Assembly (NCBI GenBank): GCA_902776975.1
Contig: CACYSI010000002.1
Location: 66,873 to 101,384, forward strand
DNA from: an uncultured Ruminococcus sp.
Lineage (GTDB): Bacteria > Bacillota > Clostridia > Oscillospirales > Acutalibacteraceae
Reading direction: 5' to 3'
DNA: 34,512 nt
Program-made: the position numbers and the translations under genes
The notes under the pieces: generated by a model
What the model saw: only the letters and a program-made list of their open reading frames with translations
What the model was told of the DNA's origin: nothing
Databases searched by the model: none
Shown here: positions 24,525 through 31,433 of the stretch, in pieces
Layout of the letters: each line of letters starts with the position of its first letter
Position numbering within the stretch: the first letter of the stretch is position 1

Positions 24525-25391
24525 TCAGCTTTTTGTAAGTCTGCGCTTTCGGTGCAAAACAGCGGTCATATAAATGAAAAGTGTCGGTATCAGTAGTACG
24601 GCAAACAGCCGCAGAGAAGACGACATCACAAATCGGGTGACCTGCGGCGTACCGATATGACCGATAAATGTACTCATGTAAGAGTAAAGATAGCTGAGAA
24701 TCACGATACCCGACAAAATATAGACAGGAACCGGACTATGCGGTTTTTTGCCGCAGAAAAACACCAAAATCGATACGATGAACGCCGCGTCGATCAGCTG
24801 ATACAGGATTGAACCCGCGATATAACCGACGGACCATGTGACGGTATAGTTGCGATAGTTACAGTAAAGAACTGCTAACGCGTCGAGCATATCTACTCCG
24901 ACGATCATCACTGCGATCCGAGCCGCGGTATTCGGATTAACGGTATCTTTTATGGATTTTATCAATCCATATAGCAGAATACCGGTGACCATTGCGGTGG
25001 TTACCGCTCCTACGATCTGTGAGACGCCTTCCCAATCAGTCATATAGACGCGGCTCTCTGTCAGGATAAAGCCGATATACCATATCACGGTGATCAAATT
25101 AGTCACGAACGCCGCCGCGAACAGCGCCGTCTGCACTCGTTTATGCAGAGGATATTCAAGCACCGGATTGACCTCGGGATAGGTGCGCATATCGTCATCC
25201 ACGAGAAGCTCATCGAGCGAGGTATCCAGAGCCTTTGCCAGCGACTTTGCGGTAAGCAGATCGGGGTATCTCGAGCCGTTCTCCCACCTTGACACAGCCT
25301 GACGCGTTACATATAGTTTATCGGCGAGGGTCTGTTGAGTGATACCCATTTCCTCGCGAGCCTTGCGGACGTTTTCTCCGAATTCTGCCAT
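24525..25391 (-). CDS. Membrane-anchored XRE-family regulator, second copy type
   Basis: Starting at MAEFGENVRKAREEMG (25391, preceded by AAAGGGTG) the product has 288 residues; a 90-bp longer open frame has no ribosome binding site. The helix-turn-helix is typical: MGITQQTLADKLYVTRQAVS then RWENGSRYPDL. After a linker (LLVDDDMRTYPEV), about six hydrophobic segments extend to the C terminus (VLHRKRRLTKS). It has a divergent arrangement with the small hydrophobic peptide locus at 25.5-25.8 kb, and a perfect palindrome at 25540-25559 lies between them. Control of that locus by this protein is plausible but untested. Confidence 0.87.
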   Translation of the reverse strand: MAEFGENVRKAREEMGITQQTLADKLYVTRQAVSRWENGSRYPDLLTAKSLAKALDTSLDELLVDDDMRTYPEVNPVLEYPLHKRVQTALFAAAFVTNLITVIWYIGFILTESRVYMTDWEGVSQIVGAVTTAMVTGILLYGLIKSIKDTVNPNTAARIAVMIVGVDMLDALAVLYCNYRNYTVTWSVGYIAGSILYQLIDAAFIVSILVFFCGKKPHSPVPVYILSGIVILSYLYSYMSTFIGHIGTPQVTRFVMSSSLRLFAVLLIPTLFIYMTAVLHRKRRLTKS

Positions 25392-25460
25392 ATACTTCAC
25401 CCTTTCTGTGATACGGTTCTTTTTTTGCCGTATCGGATTGATCCCATCATACGTCGGCAT

Positions 25461-25488
25461 GGTATAAAAATCAAGCACCACCTGTCAA
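25461..25488 (-). promoter_or_regulatory. Promoter of the second XRE regulator
   Basis: On the minus strand TTGACA (complement of 25483-25488) and TATACC (complement of 25461-25466) are spaced by 16 bp, about 60 bp upstream of the chosen start codon. Confidence 0.6.
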
Positions 25489-25530
25489 ACCCGATGTTGA
25501 CATAGCGGTGCTTTCGCTGTTTAAGCCGTT

Positions 25531-25559
25531 TTGACGGCTATTGTAATCTGTATTACAAT
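25531..25559 (+). promoter_or_regulatory. Promoter overlapped by a perfect palindrome (operator candidate)
   Basis: TTGACG (25531-25536) and TACAAT (25554-25559) are spaced by 17 bp. The dyad ATTGTAAT-CTGT-ATTACAAT (25540-25559) fills the spacer and -10 box. A regulator bound here would control rightward transcription toward the small-peptide locus. The adjacent divergent XRE regulator is the obvious candidate. Confidence 0.6.
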
Positions 25560-25567
25560 ATTGTACC

Positions 25568-25597
25568 TTGTTAGGTATCGGTCAAATGTACTATAAT
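25568..25597 (+). promoter_or_regulatory. Proximal promoter of the small-peptide transcript
   Basis: TTGTTA (25568-25573) and TATAAT (25592-25597) are spaced by 18 bp. The start would be near 25604, where the transcript opens with a perfect hairpin GCGGCA-ATAC-TGCCGC (25604-25619). Confidence 0.65.
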
Positions 25598-25670
25598 ATC
25601 CTTGCGGCAATACTGCCGCGGTTACAGGGAAGCTTGAGCGGTTGGCACTCCCGCTAAAGGGGGTGGTGCT

Positions 25671-25742
25671 ATGGAATATTTAGCTTATATTATTATTGTA
25701 CTGATTGTAGCAACAGGTTACATAGCGATAATAAAAAAATAA
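25671..25742 (+). CDS. 23-residue hydrophobic peptide, candidate type I toxin
   Basis: A 23-codon frame with a near-ideal AAGGGGGTGG site. The peptide starts MEYLAYIIIVLIVATGY and ends with two Lys, forming one membrane-spanning helix, as in type I toxins (TxpA-, Fst- or TisB-like in general form, without clear sequence identity). The mRNA ends can pair: 25621-25631 with 25812-25822 (11 bp exact) and 25637-25646 with 25794-25803 (10 bp with one wobble). A convergent promoter predicts an antisense RNA over the 3' half. Known type I toxin mRNAs use similar long-range folding to mask translation. Toxicity is inferred, not shown. Confidence 0.75.
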   Translation: MEYLAYIIIVLIVATGYIAIIKK

Positions 25743-25819
25743 CCGCCCTGCAGTCCGCAAAACTTAGGGCGATTATTCGCAATGATCTTTCGGGCTAACC
25801 GCTGAACGGTTTTCCCTGT
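25734..25819 (-). ncRNA. Predicted antisense RNA of the small-peptide locus
   Basis: A consensus promoter (25826-25853) predicts a start near 25819. About 48 nt later the RNA enters a stem (CGCCCT/AGGGCG, 25744-25771, extended by flanking A-T pairs) followed by seven T on the minus strand (complement of 25733-25739), an intrinsic terminator. The product, about 86 nt, is fully complementary to the 3' untranslated part of the peptide mRNA, including the strand that closes its 5'-3' helix. Confidence 0.7.
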
Positions 25820-25825
25820 AACTTT

Positions 25826-25853
25826 ATTATAATCTAATATCCCGATTTGTCAA
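25826..25853 (-). promoter_or_regulatory. Consensus promoter for the antisense RNA
   Basis: On the minus strand TTGACA (complement of 25848-25853) and TATAAT (complement of 25826-25831) are both perfect and spaced by 16 bp. No protein gene begins downstream before the terminator at 25733-25771. Confidence 0.8.
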
Positions 25854-25888
25854 GTCCCGATAAGGGGCTTTTTATTTACCGTAAAATC

Positions 25889-26653
25889 CTATTCTATCCC
25901 ATACAGCCGCTTTGCGTTTTCGGTCGTGATATCTATCAGCTCCTGAGCGTCCATGCCGCGCAGCTCGGCTATACGCTGAGCGGTATACGCTATGTTGCGG
26001 CTGTCGTTGCGCTTGCCGCGGTTAGGCACGGGGCTGAGATACGGCGCGTCCGTCTCGAGCAGAAGTCTGTCGAGCGGCACAGCCTCAGCGACCTCTACAG
26101 GCACACGGGCGTTCTTGAAGGTCACCGTACCGCCTAAGGATATGCTCATCCCGAGGCGCATGACCTCCTTGAGCATCTCTGTCGAGCCCGAGTAGCAGTG
26201 CATCAGACCCTTAGGCTTATACCTGCGCACCAGCTCCATCACGTCGCCGTGAGCCTCGCGGTCATGTATCACCACAGGCACATCCAGCTCCCGAGCGAGC
26301 CTCAGCTGCTCCTCAAAGACCCGATTCTGTATATCCCGCGGGATGTCCCAGTGATAGTCGAGCCCTATCTCGCCCAAGGCTACCACCCTCGGATGCTCCA
26401 GCAGCTCTGTAAGCTGATCGAGATAGTCGTCGGCGAGCCCCTCAAGGTTCTCGGGATGTATTCCGGCGCAGGCGTACATATGCGGGTACTGCTCTGCGTA
26501 TCCGACAGCGGTCTTTGCAGTCGCGATATCGACCGCGGCGTTTGCGATATATGAAACGCCGTTCTCGGGCATGGATGTGAGCAGCGCGCTCCTGTCCTCG
26601 TCGAACCACTTGTCGTCATAGTGCGCGTGCGCGTCAAAAATATTGTGCAGCAT
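25889..26653 (-). CDS. tatD: TatD-family metal-dependent DNase/hydrolase
   Basis: TatD proteins are TIM-barrel metal hydrolases with 3'-5' exonuclease activity in studied members. Starting at MLHNIFDAHAHYDD (26653, preceded by TGAGGTAATT) the product has 254 residues, the usual length; 87 bp of upstream frame lies in a repeat hairpin and is unlikely to be coding. Metal-binding motifs in order: DAHAH, VALGEIGLDYHW, VIHDREAH, LMHCYSG and LLETDAPYLSPVPNRGKRN. It lies downstream of metG on the same strand, a common pairing in Firmicutes, so the two are probably cotranscribed. Confidence 0.94.
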   Translation of the reverse strand: MLHNIFDAHAHYDDKWFDEDRSALLTSMPENGVSYIANAAVDIATAKTAVGYAEQYPHMYACAGIHPENLEGLADDYLDQLTELLEHPRVVALGEIGLDYHWDIPRDIQNRVFEEQLRLARELDVPVVIHDREAHGDVMELVRRYKPKGLMHCYSGSTEMLKEVMRLGMSISLGGTVTFKNARVPVEVAEAVPLDRLLLETDAPYLSPVPNRGKRNDSRNIAYTAQRIAELRGMDAQELIDITTENAKRLYGIE

Positions 26654-26671
26654 AATTACCTCAATACCAAT

Positions 26672-26768
26672 CAGGGAGAAGCAACTATATATTGCTCCTC
26701 CCTGTGTTACTGTTAATCGGGTGCGGGCTTGCCCTCCCAAAACTCCTAATTCCTAATTTCTAACTATA
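26672..26768. repeat. Repeat cluster between metG and tatD
   Basis: CAGGGAGAAGCAA (26672-26684) pairs with TTGCTCCTCCCTG (26692-26704) with one mismatch. Next comes the hairpin GGGTGCGGGCTTGCCCTCCC (26719-26738) and then units AACTCCT, AATTCCT, AATTTCT, AACTATA. The metG stop codon (26764-26766) lies in the last unit. The hairpin plus array matches the composite at 22467-22526. Confidence 0.7.
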
Positions 26769-28755
26769 CAAGGCTTCCGCCGGGCAGGATGCTGTCGTCT
26801 ATGGTGACTACCTTCAGTCCCTCGCCGCTCTCGGCAGAGAGTATCATGCCGCGGCTCTCTATGCCCATCATCTTGCGCGGAGCAAGGTTCGCGACATAGG
26901 CGATGTTCTTGCCCACCAGCTCTTCGGGGTCATAATACTCTGCGATACCCGAGAGGATTATCCTCTCGCCCTCGCCGTCATCGAGAGTGAACTTCAGCAG
27001 CTTTTTAGACTTCTTCACCTTCTCGCAGGCGAGCACCTTAGCGACCCTCAGCTCTACCTTCTCAAAGTCGTCAAAGGCTATCTCGGGCTTGTGCTCGGGC
27101 AGCTCAAAGGCGTTTTCTTCCTCGGCAGGCTCAGCGGCAAGCTCCTTGTTCTTATATATGGCGTTCAGCTCGTCTATCTCTTTATCGACGTCGATACGCG
27201 GGAAGAGCGCCTCGCCGCGGTGTACGGTGACGTCGAGCGGCAGCACGCCGAAGCTCCCTGCGTTCTCATATGTCGCGCAGTCGCCCGCGCCTATCTGCTC
27301 AAACACCTTAGGCATGGTCGTGGGCATGAAGGCAGAGAGCAGGGTCGAGGCTACGCGGATAGCTTCAAGCAAATTGTACAGCACAGTGGCTAAACGCGCG
27401 CGTTTGGTCTCGTCCTTACCCAGTATCCACGGAGTAGTCTCGTCGATATATTTGTTAGCGCGCGATACGAGCTTGAAGATCTCTTCAAGAGCGAGGTTGA
27501 GCTGAGTGTTCTCGACATAGTTGTCTACCTTAGCTCTGAGAGCCGTCGCGATCCCGATTAGATCTGCGTCAAATTCGCCCTCTTCTCTGTCAGTCGGCAG
27601 AGTACCGCCGAAGTACTTGTCTATCATAGCTACGGTGCGGCTGACAAGGTTGCCTAAACCGTTAGCGAGGTCGGTGTTGATGCGGTTTATCATGATCTCG
27701 TTTGAGAACGAGCTGTCAGCGCCCAAAGCCATCTCGCGCATGATGTGGTAGCGTATTGCGTCCACTCCGTAGCGCTCGCCGAGGATGAACGGGTCTACCA
27801 CGTTGCCGAGCGACTTAGACATCTTCTGACCGTTGAAGGTGATCCAGCCGTGTACGGCGAGGTGCTTTGGCAGCGGCTCCTCTATACCCATCAGCATGGC
27901 GGGCCAGATGATAGCGTGAAAGCGCATGATGTCCTTAGCTACCATGTGCACGTCGGCGGGCCAGTATTTGCCGTAGTCGTCGTGCGCGCCGTTGCCGTAA
28001 CCGAGGGCGGTGATGTAGTTTGACAGCGCGTCTATCCATACATATACGACATGCTTTGTATCAAAGGTCACGGGGATTCCCCATGTAAAGGACGTACGCG
28101 ATACGCACAGATCCTCCAGACCGTAGGTCTTGTTTCCGTTTTCGTCGACAGAGGGCTGCAGGAAGTTGTTGACAAGCTCCGTCGCCCTTGTCTTGGGACG
28201 CAGATAGTCCGTCTCTGTCAGCAGCTTTTCGATACGCTCGGCAAAGGGAGCCATCTTGAAGAAGTACGCCTCCTCCTCAGCCTCGATCACCTCTCTGCCG
28301 CACTCGGGGCACTTGCCGTCTACCAGCTGAGACTCTGTCCAGAAGCTCTCGCAGGGCGTGCAGTATTTGCCCTTGTAAGCTCCCTTGTAAATATAGCCCT
28401 TTTCATAAAGAGTATTAAAAATCTTCTGCACGCTCTCGACATGATAGTCGTCGGTGGTGCGGATATAGCGGTCATAGTCGATATTCATATACTTCCACAG
28501 CTTCTTGAATATCTCGACTATCTCATCGACATACTGCTTGGGCGTTATGCCGCGCTCTTTCGCCTTCTCCTCTATCTTCTGACCGTGCTCGTCGGTACCT
28601 GTCAGGAACATCACGTCATAGCCCTGCATACGCTTGTAGCGCGCGATAGAGTCGCACGCGACGGTGGTATAGGTATGCCCGATATGGGGGTTGCCCGAGG
28701 GATAGTATATCGGGGTGGTGATGTAAAATGTTTTTTTCTCACATTCCTTGCACAT
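26764..28755 (-). CDS. metG: Methionine--tRNA ligase
   Basis: Methionyl-tRNA synthetase, class Ia. The 663-residue product has HIGH at residues 24-27 (GNPHIGHTY), the zinc knuckle with CTPC and CPEC around residues 131-152, FTWGIPV, and KMSKSLGN (about 310). The C-terminal part from about residue 560 is an EMAP-like tRNA-binding domain (FDDFEKVELRVAKVLACEKV; NIAYVANLAPRKMMGIESRGMIL), as in bacterial dimeric enzymes. The N terminus MCKECEKKT adds an extra CxxC not usual in MetRS. AGGAGTGAAC precedes the ATG. No T-box or SAM riboswitch is seen; the roughly 67-nt leader contains a stem-loop. tatD follows. Confidence 0.96.
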   Translation of the reverse strand: MCKECEKKTFYITTPIYYPSGNPHIGHTYTTVACDSIARYKRMQGYDVMFLTGTDEHGQKIEEKAKERGITPKQYVDEIVEIFKKLWKYMNIDYDRYIRTTDDYHVESVQKIFNTLYEKGYIYKGAYKGKYCTPCESFWTESQLVDGKCPECGREVIEAEEEAYFFKMAPFAERIEKLLTETDYLRPKTRATELVNNFLQPSVDENGNKTYGLEDLCVSRTSFTWGIPVTFDTKHVVYVWIDALSNYITALGYGNGAHDDYGKYWPADVHMVAKDIMRFHAIIWPAMLMGIEEPLPKHLAVHGWITFNGQKMSKSLGNVVDPFILGERYGVDAIRYHIMREMALGADSSFSNEIMINRINTDLANGLGNLVSRTVAMIDKYFGGTLPTDREEGEFDADLIGIATALRAKVDNYVENTQLNLALEEIFKLVSRANKYIDETTPWILGKDETKRARLATVLYNLLEAIRVASTLLSAFMPTTMPKVFEQIGAGDCATYENAGSFGVLPLDVTVHRGEALFPRIDVDKEIDELNAIYKNKELAAEPAEEENAFELPEHKPEIAFDDFEKVELRVAKVLACEKVKKSKKLLKFTLDDGEGERIILSGIAEYYDPEELVGKNIAYVANLAPRKMMGIESRGMILSAESGEGLKVVTIDDSILPGGSLV

Positions 28756-28774
28756 TGGTGTTCACTCCTATAGC

Positions 28775-28857
28775 CTGTCCGATACAGCCTGCGACGCCGC
28801 CCGGACAGCAAAAATTCCATACACATTTATTATAATCCATATCGCCGCAAAATGCAA
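28775..28857 (-). promoter_or_regulatory. Promoter and leader hairpin of metG
   Basis: On the minus strand TTGCAT (complement of 28852-28857) and TATAAT (complement of 28829-28834) are spaced by 17 bp. The short leader contains a stem formed by 28775-28781 and 28802-28808 (CTGTCCG/CGGACAG). No T-run follows, so it is not a terminator. Confidence 0.7.
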
Positions 28858-28860
28858 TAC

Positions 28861-28904
28861 ATCAGCGCTATAACTCATGTAAATCAACGCTATAAGTCCA
28901 TGTG
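28861..28904. repeat. Degenerate 21-bp tandem duplication upstream of metG
   Basis: ATCAGCGCTATAACTCATGT is followed at once by ATCAACGCTATAAGTCCATG. The copies differ by a few substitutions and one indel. They lie just upstream of the metG -35 box. Confidence 0.5.
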
Positions 28905-28966
28905 GATCTGATTCGGAGATCATTTTGTATCTTTTTAGGATCGGCTGTCACCCCGAGCTACTACCT

Positions 28967-28996
28967 TGTCATCCCGAGCTTGTCGAGGGATCTTAC
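28967..28996 (+). repeat. GTCATCCCGAGC...GGGATCT repeat, copy 2
   Basis: GTCATCCCGAGCTTGTCGAG followed by GGATCTTA, an imperfect dyad related to 181-212. A partial copy (GTCACCCCGAGC) lies 20 bp upstream. The rest of 28905-29064 shows no gene. Confidence 0.55.
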
Positions 28997-29064
28997 AGTG
29001 CCCTTTATCGGGCAGATTACACATTGTTTAGCCCTTGCAATGACTGCTATCATTTTTTCGACAC

Positions 29065-29093
29065 GCAAAAACCGCCGCTGTACGGCGGCGGTC
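29065..29093 (-). terminator. Intrinsic terminator of the 55-codon gene
   Basis: ACCGCCG and CGGCGGT pair; on the minus strand the stem is followed by TTTTTGCG. It lies about 80 bp beyond the stop codon at 29170. Confidence 0.85.
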
Positions 29094-29169
29094 TGCATGG
29101 CTATAATCGATCGGAGATTCATGACTCTCCTTCAGTAGGATTTTGCGGTATATCCTCGCCGCTCTCCCT

Positions 29170-29337
29170 TCAAGCGGTGCGGTCGAGCGAGTGCATCAGC
29201 CTTACCTTCATGCTGTCGCCCTCTACGATGATGTCCACGGATTCGATCTGCTTATCGGGGTGAGCTTTCACCAGCTCCGTGACATACATATTGATGATTT
29301 TTTCGGATACTTGTTCTCCTCTTACATTGATCTTCAT
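29170..29337 (-). CDS. 55-residue protein with weak RaiA/HPF-like pattern
   Basis: A short frame of 55 residues that starts MKINVRGEQVSEKIINMYV and continues with the strand IESVDIIVEGDSMKVRLMH. AAAGGAG lies 9 nt upstream of the ATG, a promoter with an extended -10 box lies at 29390-29398, and a strong terminator follows, so this is very likely a real gene. The opening K-I-N-V-R-G-E followed by a helix and a strand recalls the N terminus of ribosome hibernation factors (HPF/RaiA), but it is only about half their length. The family call is tentative; a ribosome-associated role would fit the structured RNA region upstream. Confidence 0.7.
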   Translation of the reverse strand: MKINVRGEQVSEKIINMYVTELVKAHPDKQIESVDIIVEGDSMKVRLMHSLDRTA

Positions 29338-29389
29338 TCAAATCAGCTCCTTTATTCATTCGAACAGTTGTTTTATTTCTTACACTTAT

Positions 29390-29398
29390 ATTGTAGCA
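29390..29398 (-). promoter_or_regulatory. Extended -10 promoter of the 55-codon gene
   Basis: The minus strand reads TGCTACAAT, an extended -10 box, about 53 bp upstream of the start codon. The -35 region (TGGAAT, 17 bp upstream) is weak, which is usual for this promoter class. Confidence 0.6.
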
Positions 29399-29559
29399 GA
29401 CAAAGTACCGAAATTCCAGTTACAGGTTACGAATATTCATATCAGTTTGTTAATGTTTAATTCCTTTTGGGATAAAAACAGTGTCACTTTGTAACCGTTA
29501 ATTCCTGTTTGAAAATAAACGATTTTTTAATATATTTTGGAGAAAAATAAGCCAAAAAC

Positions 29560-29750
29560 ACAATATTCTGTATCTTCCCGAAGAGAAAAATACATTTTTA
29601 CTCTACAGAAAAATAGCCCCATTTCCTCCCCGACCGTTCGAACACCCTTCAGCAGTTCCCTCAAAAGCCTTTCCGTTGATTAACGTCGGTCAATTAGGAC
29701 TTACAGCAAGCTATTCTACAGTTACCGAAAAATATAAACATGTTACCTCA
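29560..29750 (-). ncRNA. Candidate structured non-coding RNA
   Basis: No protein frame is open here, yet local GC rises within AT-rich DNA and several dyads nest when read on the minus strand: GAATAGC with GCTATTT, GACCG with CGGTC, CGTT-AATC-AACG inside them, and 3' hairpins TCTT-CGGG-AAGA and AAAAAT-GT-ATTTTT. This resembles a structured RNA with a multibranched core. It lies upstream of the short RaiA/HPF-like gene, which suggests the raiA RNA motif as a possibility. Strand and ends are uncertain. Confidence 0.4.
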
Positions 29751-29770
29751 AACTAAGTAGCAATAAAAAG

Positions 29771-29895
29771 CTTTAAAAAGATATTAGCGGAGAATTTTGC
29801 ATAACAAGGCGGAGGGCGCAGGCAGGCTGGTGCCTGTCAAGACTGACAACGCAGTTATGCGGAATTCTCCGCAATAGATATTAAAGTGTTTTATT
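29771..29895. repeat. Intergenic repeat family A, copy 2 (inverted-repeat element)
   Basis: The left arm GCGGAGAATTTTGCATAAC (29787-29805) pairs with the right arm at 29855-29873 with two mismatches, and similarity continues outward (CTTTAA/TTAAAG). The core holds GCAGGCAGGCTGGTGCCTGT, also found, inverted, in the MITE at 6.7-7.0 kb. The right part matches 98-148. Confidence 0.75.
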
Positions 29896-29975
29896 GATAC
29901 TTAGTATCAGACCTTCTTCAGGATGCGAGGTATTTCAAATACTTTGATTGATCGAAAAAAACCAAGGAACAAATG

Positions 29976-30004
29976 AAAGCCGTCCGAAGGGCGGCTTTTG
30001 CGAT
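29976..30004. terminator. Terminator-like hairpin upstream of dinB
   Basis: AAAGCCGTCC pairs with GGGCGGCTTT around GAA and is followed by TTGCG. No plus-strand gene ends here, so it may end a short transcript from the preceding intergenic region or insulate dinB. The interval 29896-29975 shows nothing else. Confidence 0.6.
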
Positions 30005-30036
30005 ATAATAAACGGCTGTTCATACTATTGATTTTG

Positions 30037-30045
30037 TGCTATAAT
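30037..30045 (+). promoter_or_regulatory. Extended -10 promoter of dinB
   Basis: TGCTATAAT is a perfect extended -10 box, 25 bp upstream of the start codon. The -35 region is poor. No LexA box was recognised by eye. Confidence 0.65.
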
Positions 30046-30070
30046 CTACCTAAAGCGATGTAAGGAGGCG

Positions 30071-31303
30071 ATGAGGTTGGATCAGATCATAATACATGTG
30101 GATATGGACGCCTTCTTTGCCTCGGTAGAGATACGCGACGATCCGTCGCTCAGGGGCAAGCCGCTCATCATAGGCTCTCTGCCGCATGAGCGCGGGGTGG
30201 TGGCTACCTGTAGCTATGAGGCGCGCAGATACGGCGTGCACTCGGCTATGAACATCAAAGAGGCATATCGGCTGTGTCCGCACGGCGTATATATGCATCC
30301 GAACTTTGAGAAGTACAAGGCGGTGTCGGATCAGCTGCACGAGATATGGAACACCTACGCCTCTGCCTCGCAGTATATAGCCTTGGACGAGGCGTACCTC
30401 GACGTTACGCAGAGAGCGGGAGATATGGATGGCGCTCGCAGCATAGCCCGCGCGATAAAGCAGAGGACCCTTGACGAGCTGGGGCTGACCTGCTCGGTGG
30501 GCGTAGCCTACTCAAAGACTGCCGCAAAGACCGCCAGCGAGGAGAAGAAGCCCGACGGGTACTTTGAGATACCTACGGCAAAGGACTTTGTCGACCTTAT
30601 CATTGACCGAGATGTGCGCGTGCTGTATACGGTAGGAGAGAAGTCTGCCGAAAAGCTGTACGCGGCGGGTATACGCACGGTGCGCGATATACGCTCAAAG
30701 CCCGAAGAGGTGGCTCATCTGCTGGGTAAGCAGGGGCGGTGGATAACGCAGCTCGCCTTTGGCATAGATGACAGAAAGGTCGTGCCCTACCGACCCGATG
30801 AGGCTAAGTCGATAGGGCGCGAGGTGACATTTCAGAAGGATGTGGAGGACTACGGTCTGCTCAGCGATGTGCTGGTGCTGCTCTCGCTGTGCGTGGAGCA
30901 TCGTACCAGGCGCGTTGGGCTGTACGGCAGGGGCGTGACCCTTAAGCTGACGTATGCCGATATGAAGTCTATATCTCGCTCACGCGCGATATATCCGACG
31001 GACTCAGCCGCGACGATATACAGCGAGGCGGCGGCGATGCTCGATAAGGTGGATAAGCGGGCTGTAAGGCTCGTCGGCGTGAGTCTGTATAATCTGTCTA
31101 AGGATGGCGCGGTACAGCTGGCGTTGGACGGGTTTTTTGAAGGCTCGGGCGGTGATGAAGCGCAGCGGGCGGCGATGCTCGGACGGCTGGGCGAAAGGTA
31201 TCACCTCGACTTCGCGTCTAATCTCGAGAAGATATACAAGGCTGATACTCTGCACAGAACGGTAGAATATATGCGCAGGCACAGCCCGGAAAGTCAGCGG
31301 TAA
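30071..31303 (+). CDS. dinB: DNA polymerase IV (Y family)
   Basis: A 410-residue translesion polymerase. The catalytic motifs are HVDMDAFFASVE (residues about 9-20; metal Asp and steric-gate Phe), KPLIIGSLPHERGVVATCSYEARRYGVHSAM and YIALDEAYLDVT (metal Asp-Glu). SVGVAYSKTAAKTASEEKKPDG precedes the thumb with its helix-hairpin-helix VGEKSAEKLYAAGIRTVRDI. The C-terminal little-finger domain follows (SIGREVTFQKDVEDY). The C terminus shows no obvious beta-clamp motif. AAGGAGG lies directly before the ATG. It is monocistronic. Its length is at the long end of the family. Confidence 0.95.
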   Translation: MRLDQIIIHVDMDAFFASVEIRDDPSLRGKPLIIGSLPHERGVVATCSYEARRYGVHSAMNIKEAYRLCPHGVYMHPNFEKYKAVSDQLHEIWNTYASASQYIALDEAYLDVTQRAGDMDGARSIARAIKQRTLDELGLTCSVGVAYSKTAAKTASEEKKPDGYFEIPTAKDFVDLIIDRDVRVLYTVGEKSAEKLYAAGIRTVRDIRSKPEEVAHLLGKQGRWITQLAFGIDDRKVVPYRPDEAKSIGREVTFQKDVEDYGLLSDVLVLLSLCVEHRTRRVGLYGRGVTLKLTYADMKSISRSRAIYPTDSAATIYSEAAAMLDKVDKRAVRLVGVSLYNLSKDGAVQLALDGFFEGSGGDEAQRAAMLGRLGERYHLDFASNLEKIYKADTLHRTVEYMRRHSPESQR

Positions 31304-31332
31304 CAGCAAGGCTCTGAGATAAGTGTATTCAA

Positions 31333-31393
31333 CCCTCAGTCAGCGAGACACGCGAGTCTCGCTGACAGCTCCCTTAGGAAAGGGAGCCTTGAA
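31333..31393 (-). repeat. GGCTCCCTT...GGGAGCTGTCA repeat, copy 2
   Basis: The reverse complement of this segment has the same order of blocks as 19640-19686: AAGGCTCCCTTT, GGGAGCTGTCA and CTGAGGGTT, with a longer hairpin (GTCAGCGAGA...TCTCGCTGAC) between. The element lies directly downstream of dinB. Confidence 0.75.
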
Positions 31394-31433
31394 AAAGCTC
31401 TGCGTAACTGTAGAGTTGCTTCTTTCGGCAAGC

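Noticed and set aside
25889-25921. The promoter at 25826-25853 as a tatD promoter
   Set aside because: tatD is transcribed leftward and ends at 25889, so this promoter lies downstream of it and reads only into the small-peptide locus.
28051-28773. 240-codon plus-strand frame opposite metG
   Set aside because: Shadow of metG; no ribosome binding site or domain.
28756-28857. T-box or SAM riboswitch for metG
   Set aside because: The leader after the predicted start is about 67 nt, without a T-box sequence or terminator; only one simple stem is present.
29041-29132. Second short frame after the 55-codon gene (ATG at 29122, minus strand)
   Set aside because: Despite a ribosome-binding-like AAGGAGAG it reads through the terminator hairpin and the GTCATCCCGAGC repeat, so it is unlikely to encode a protein.
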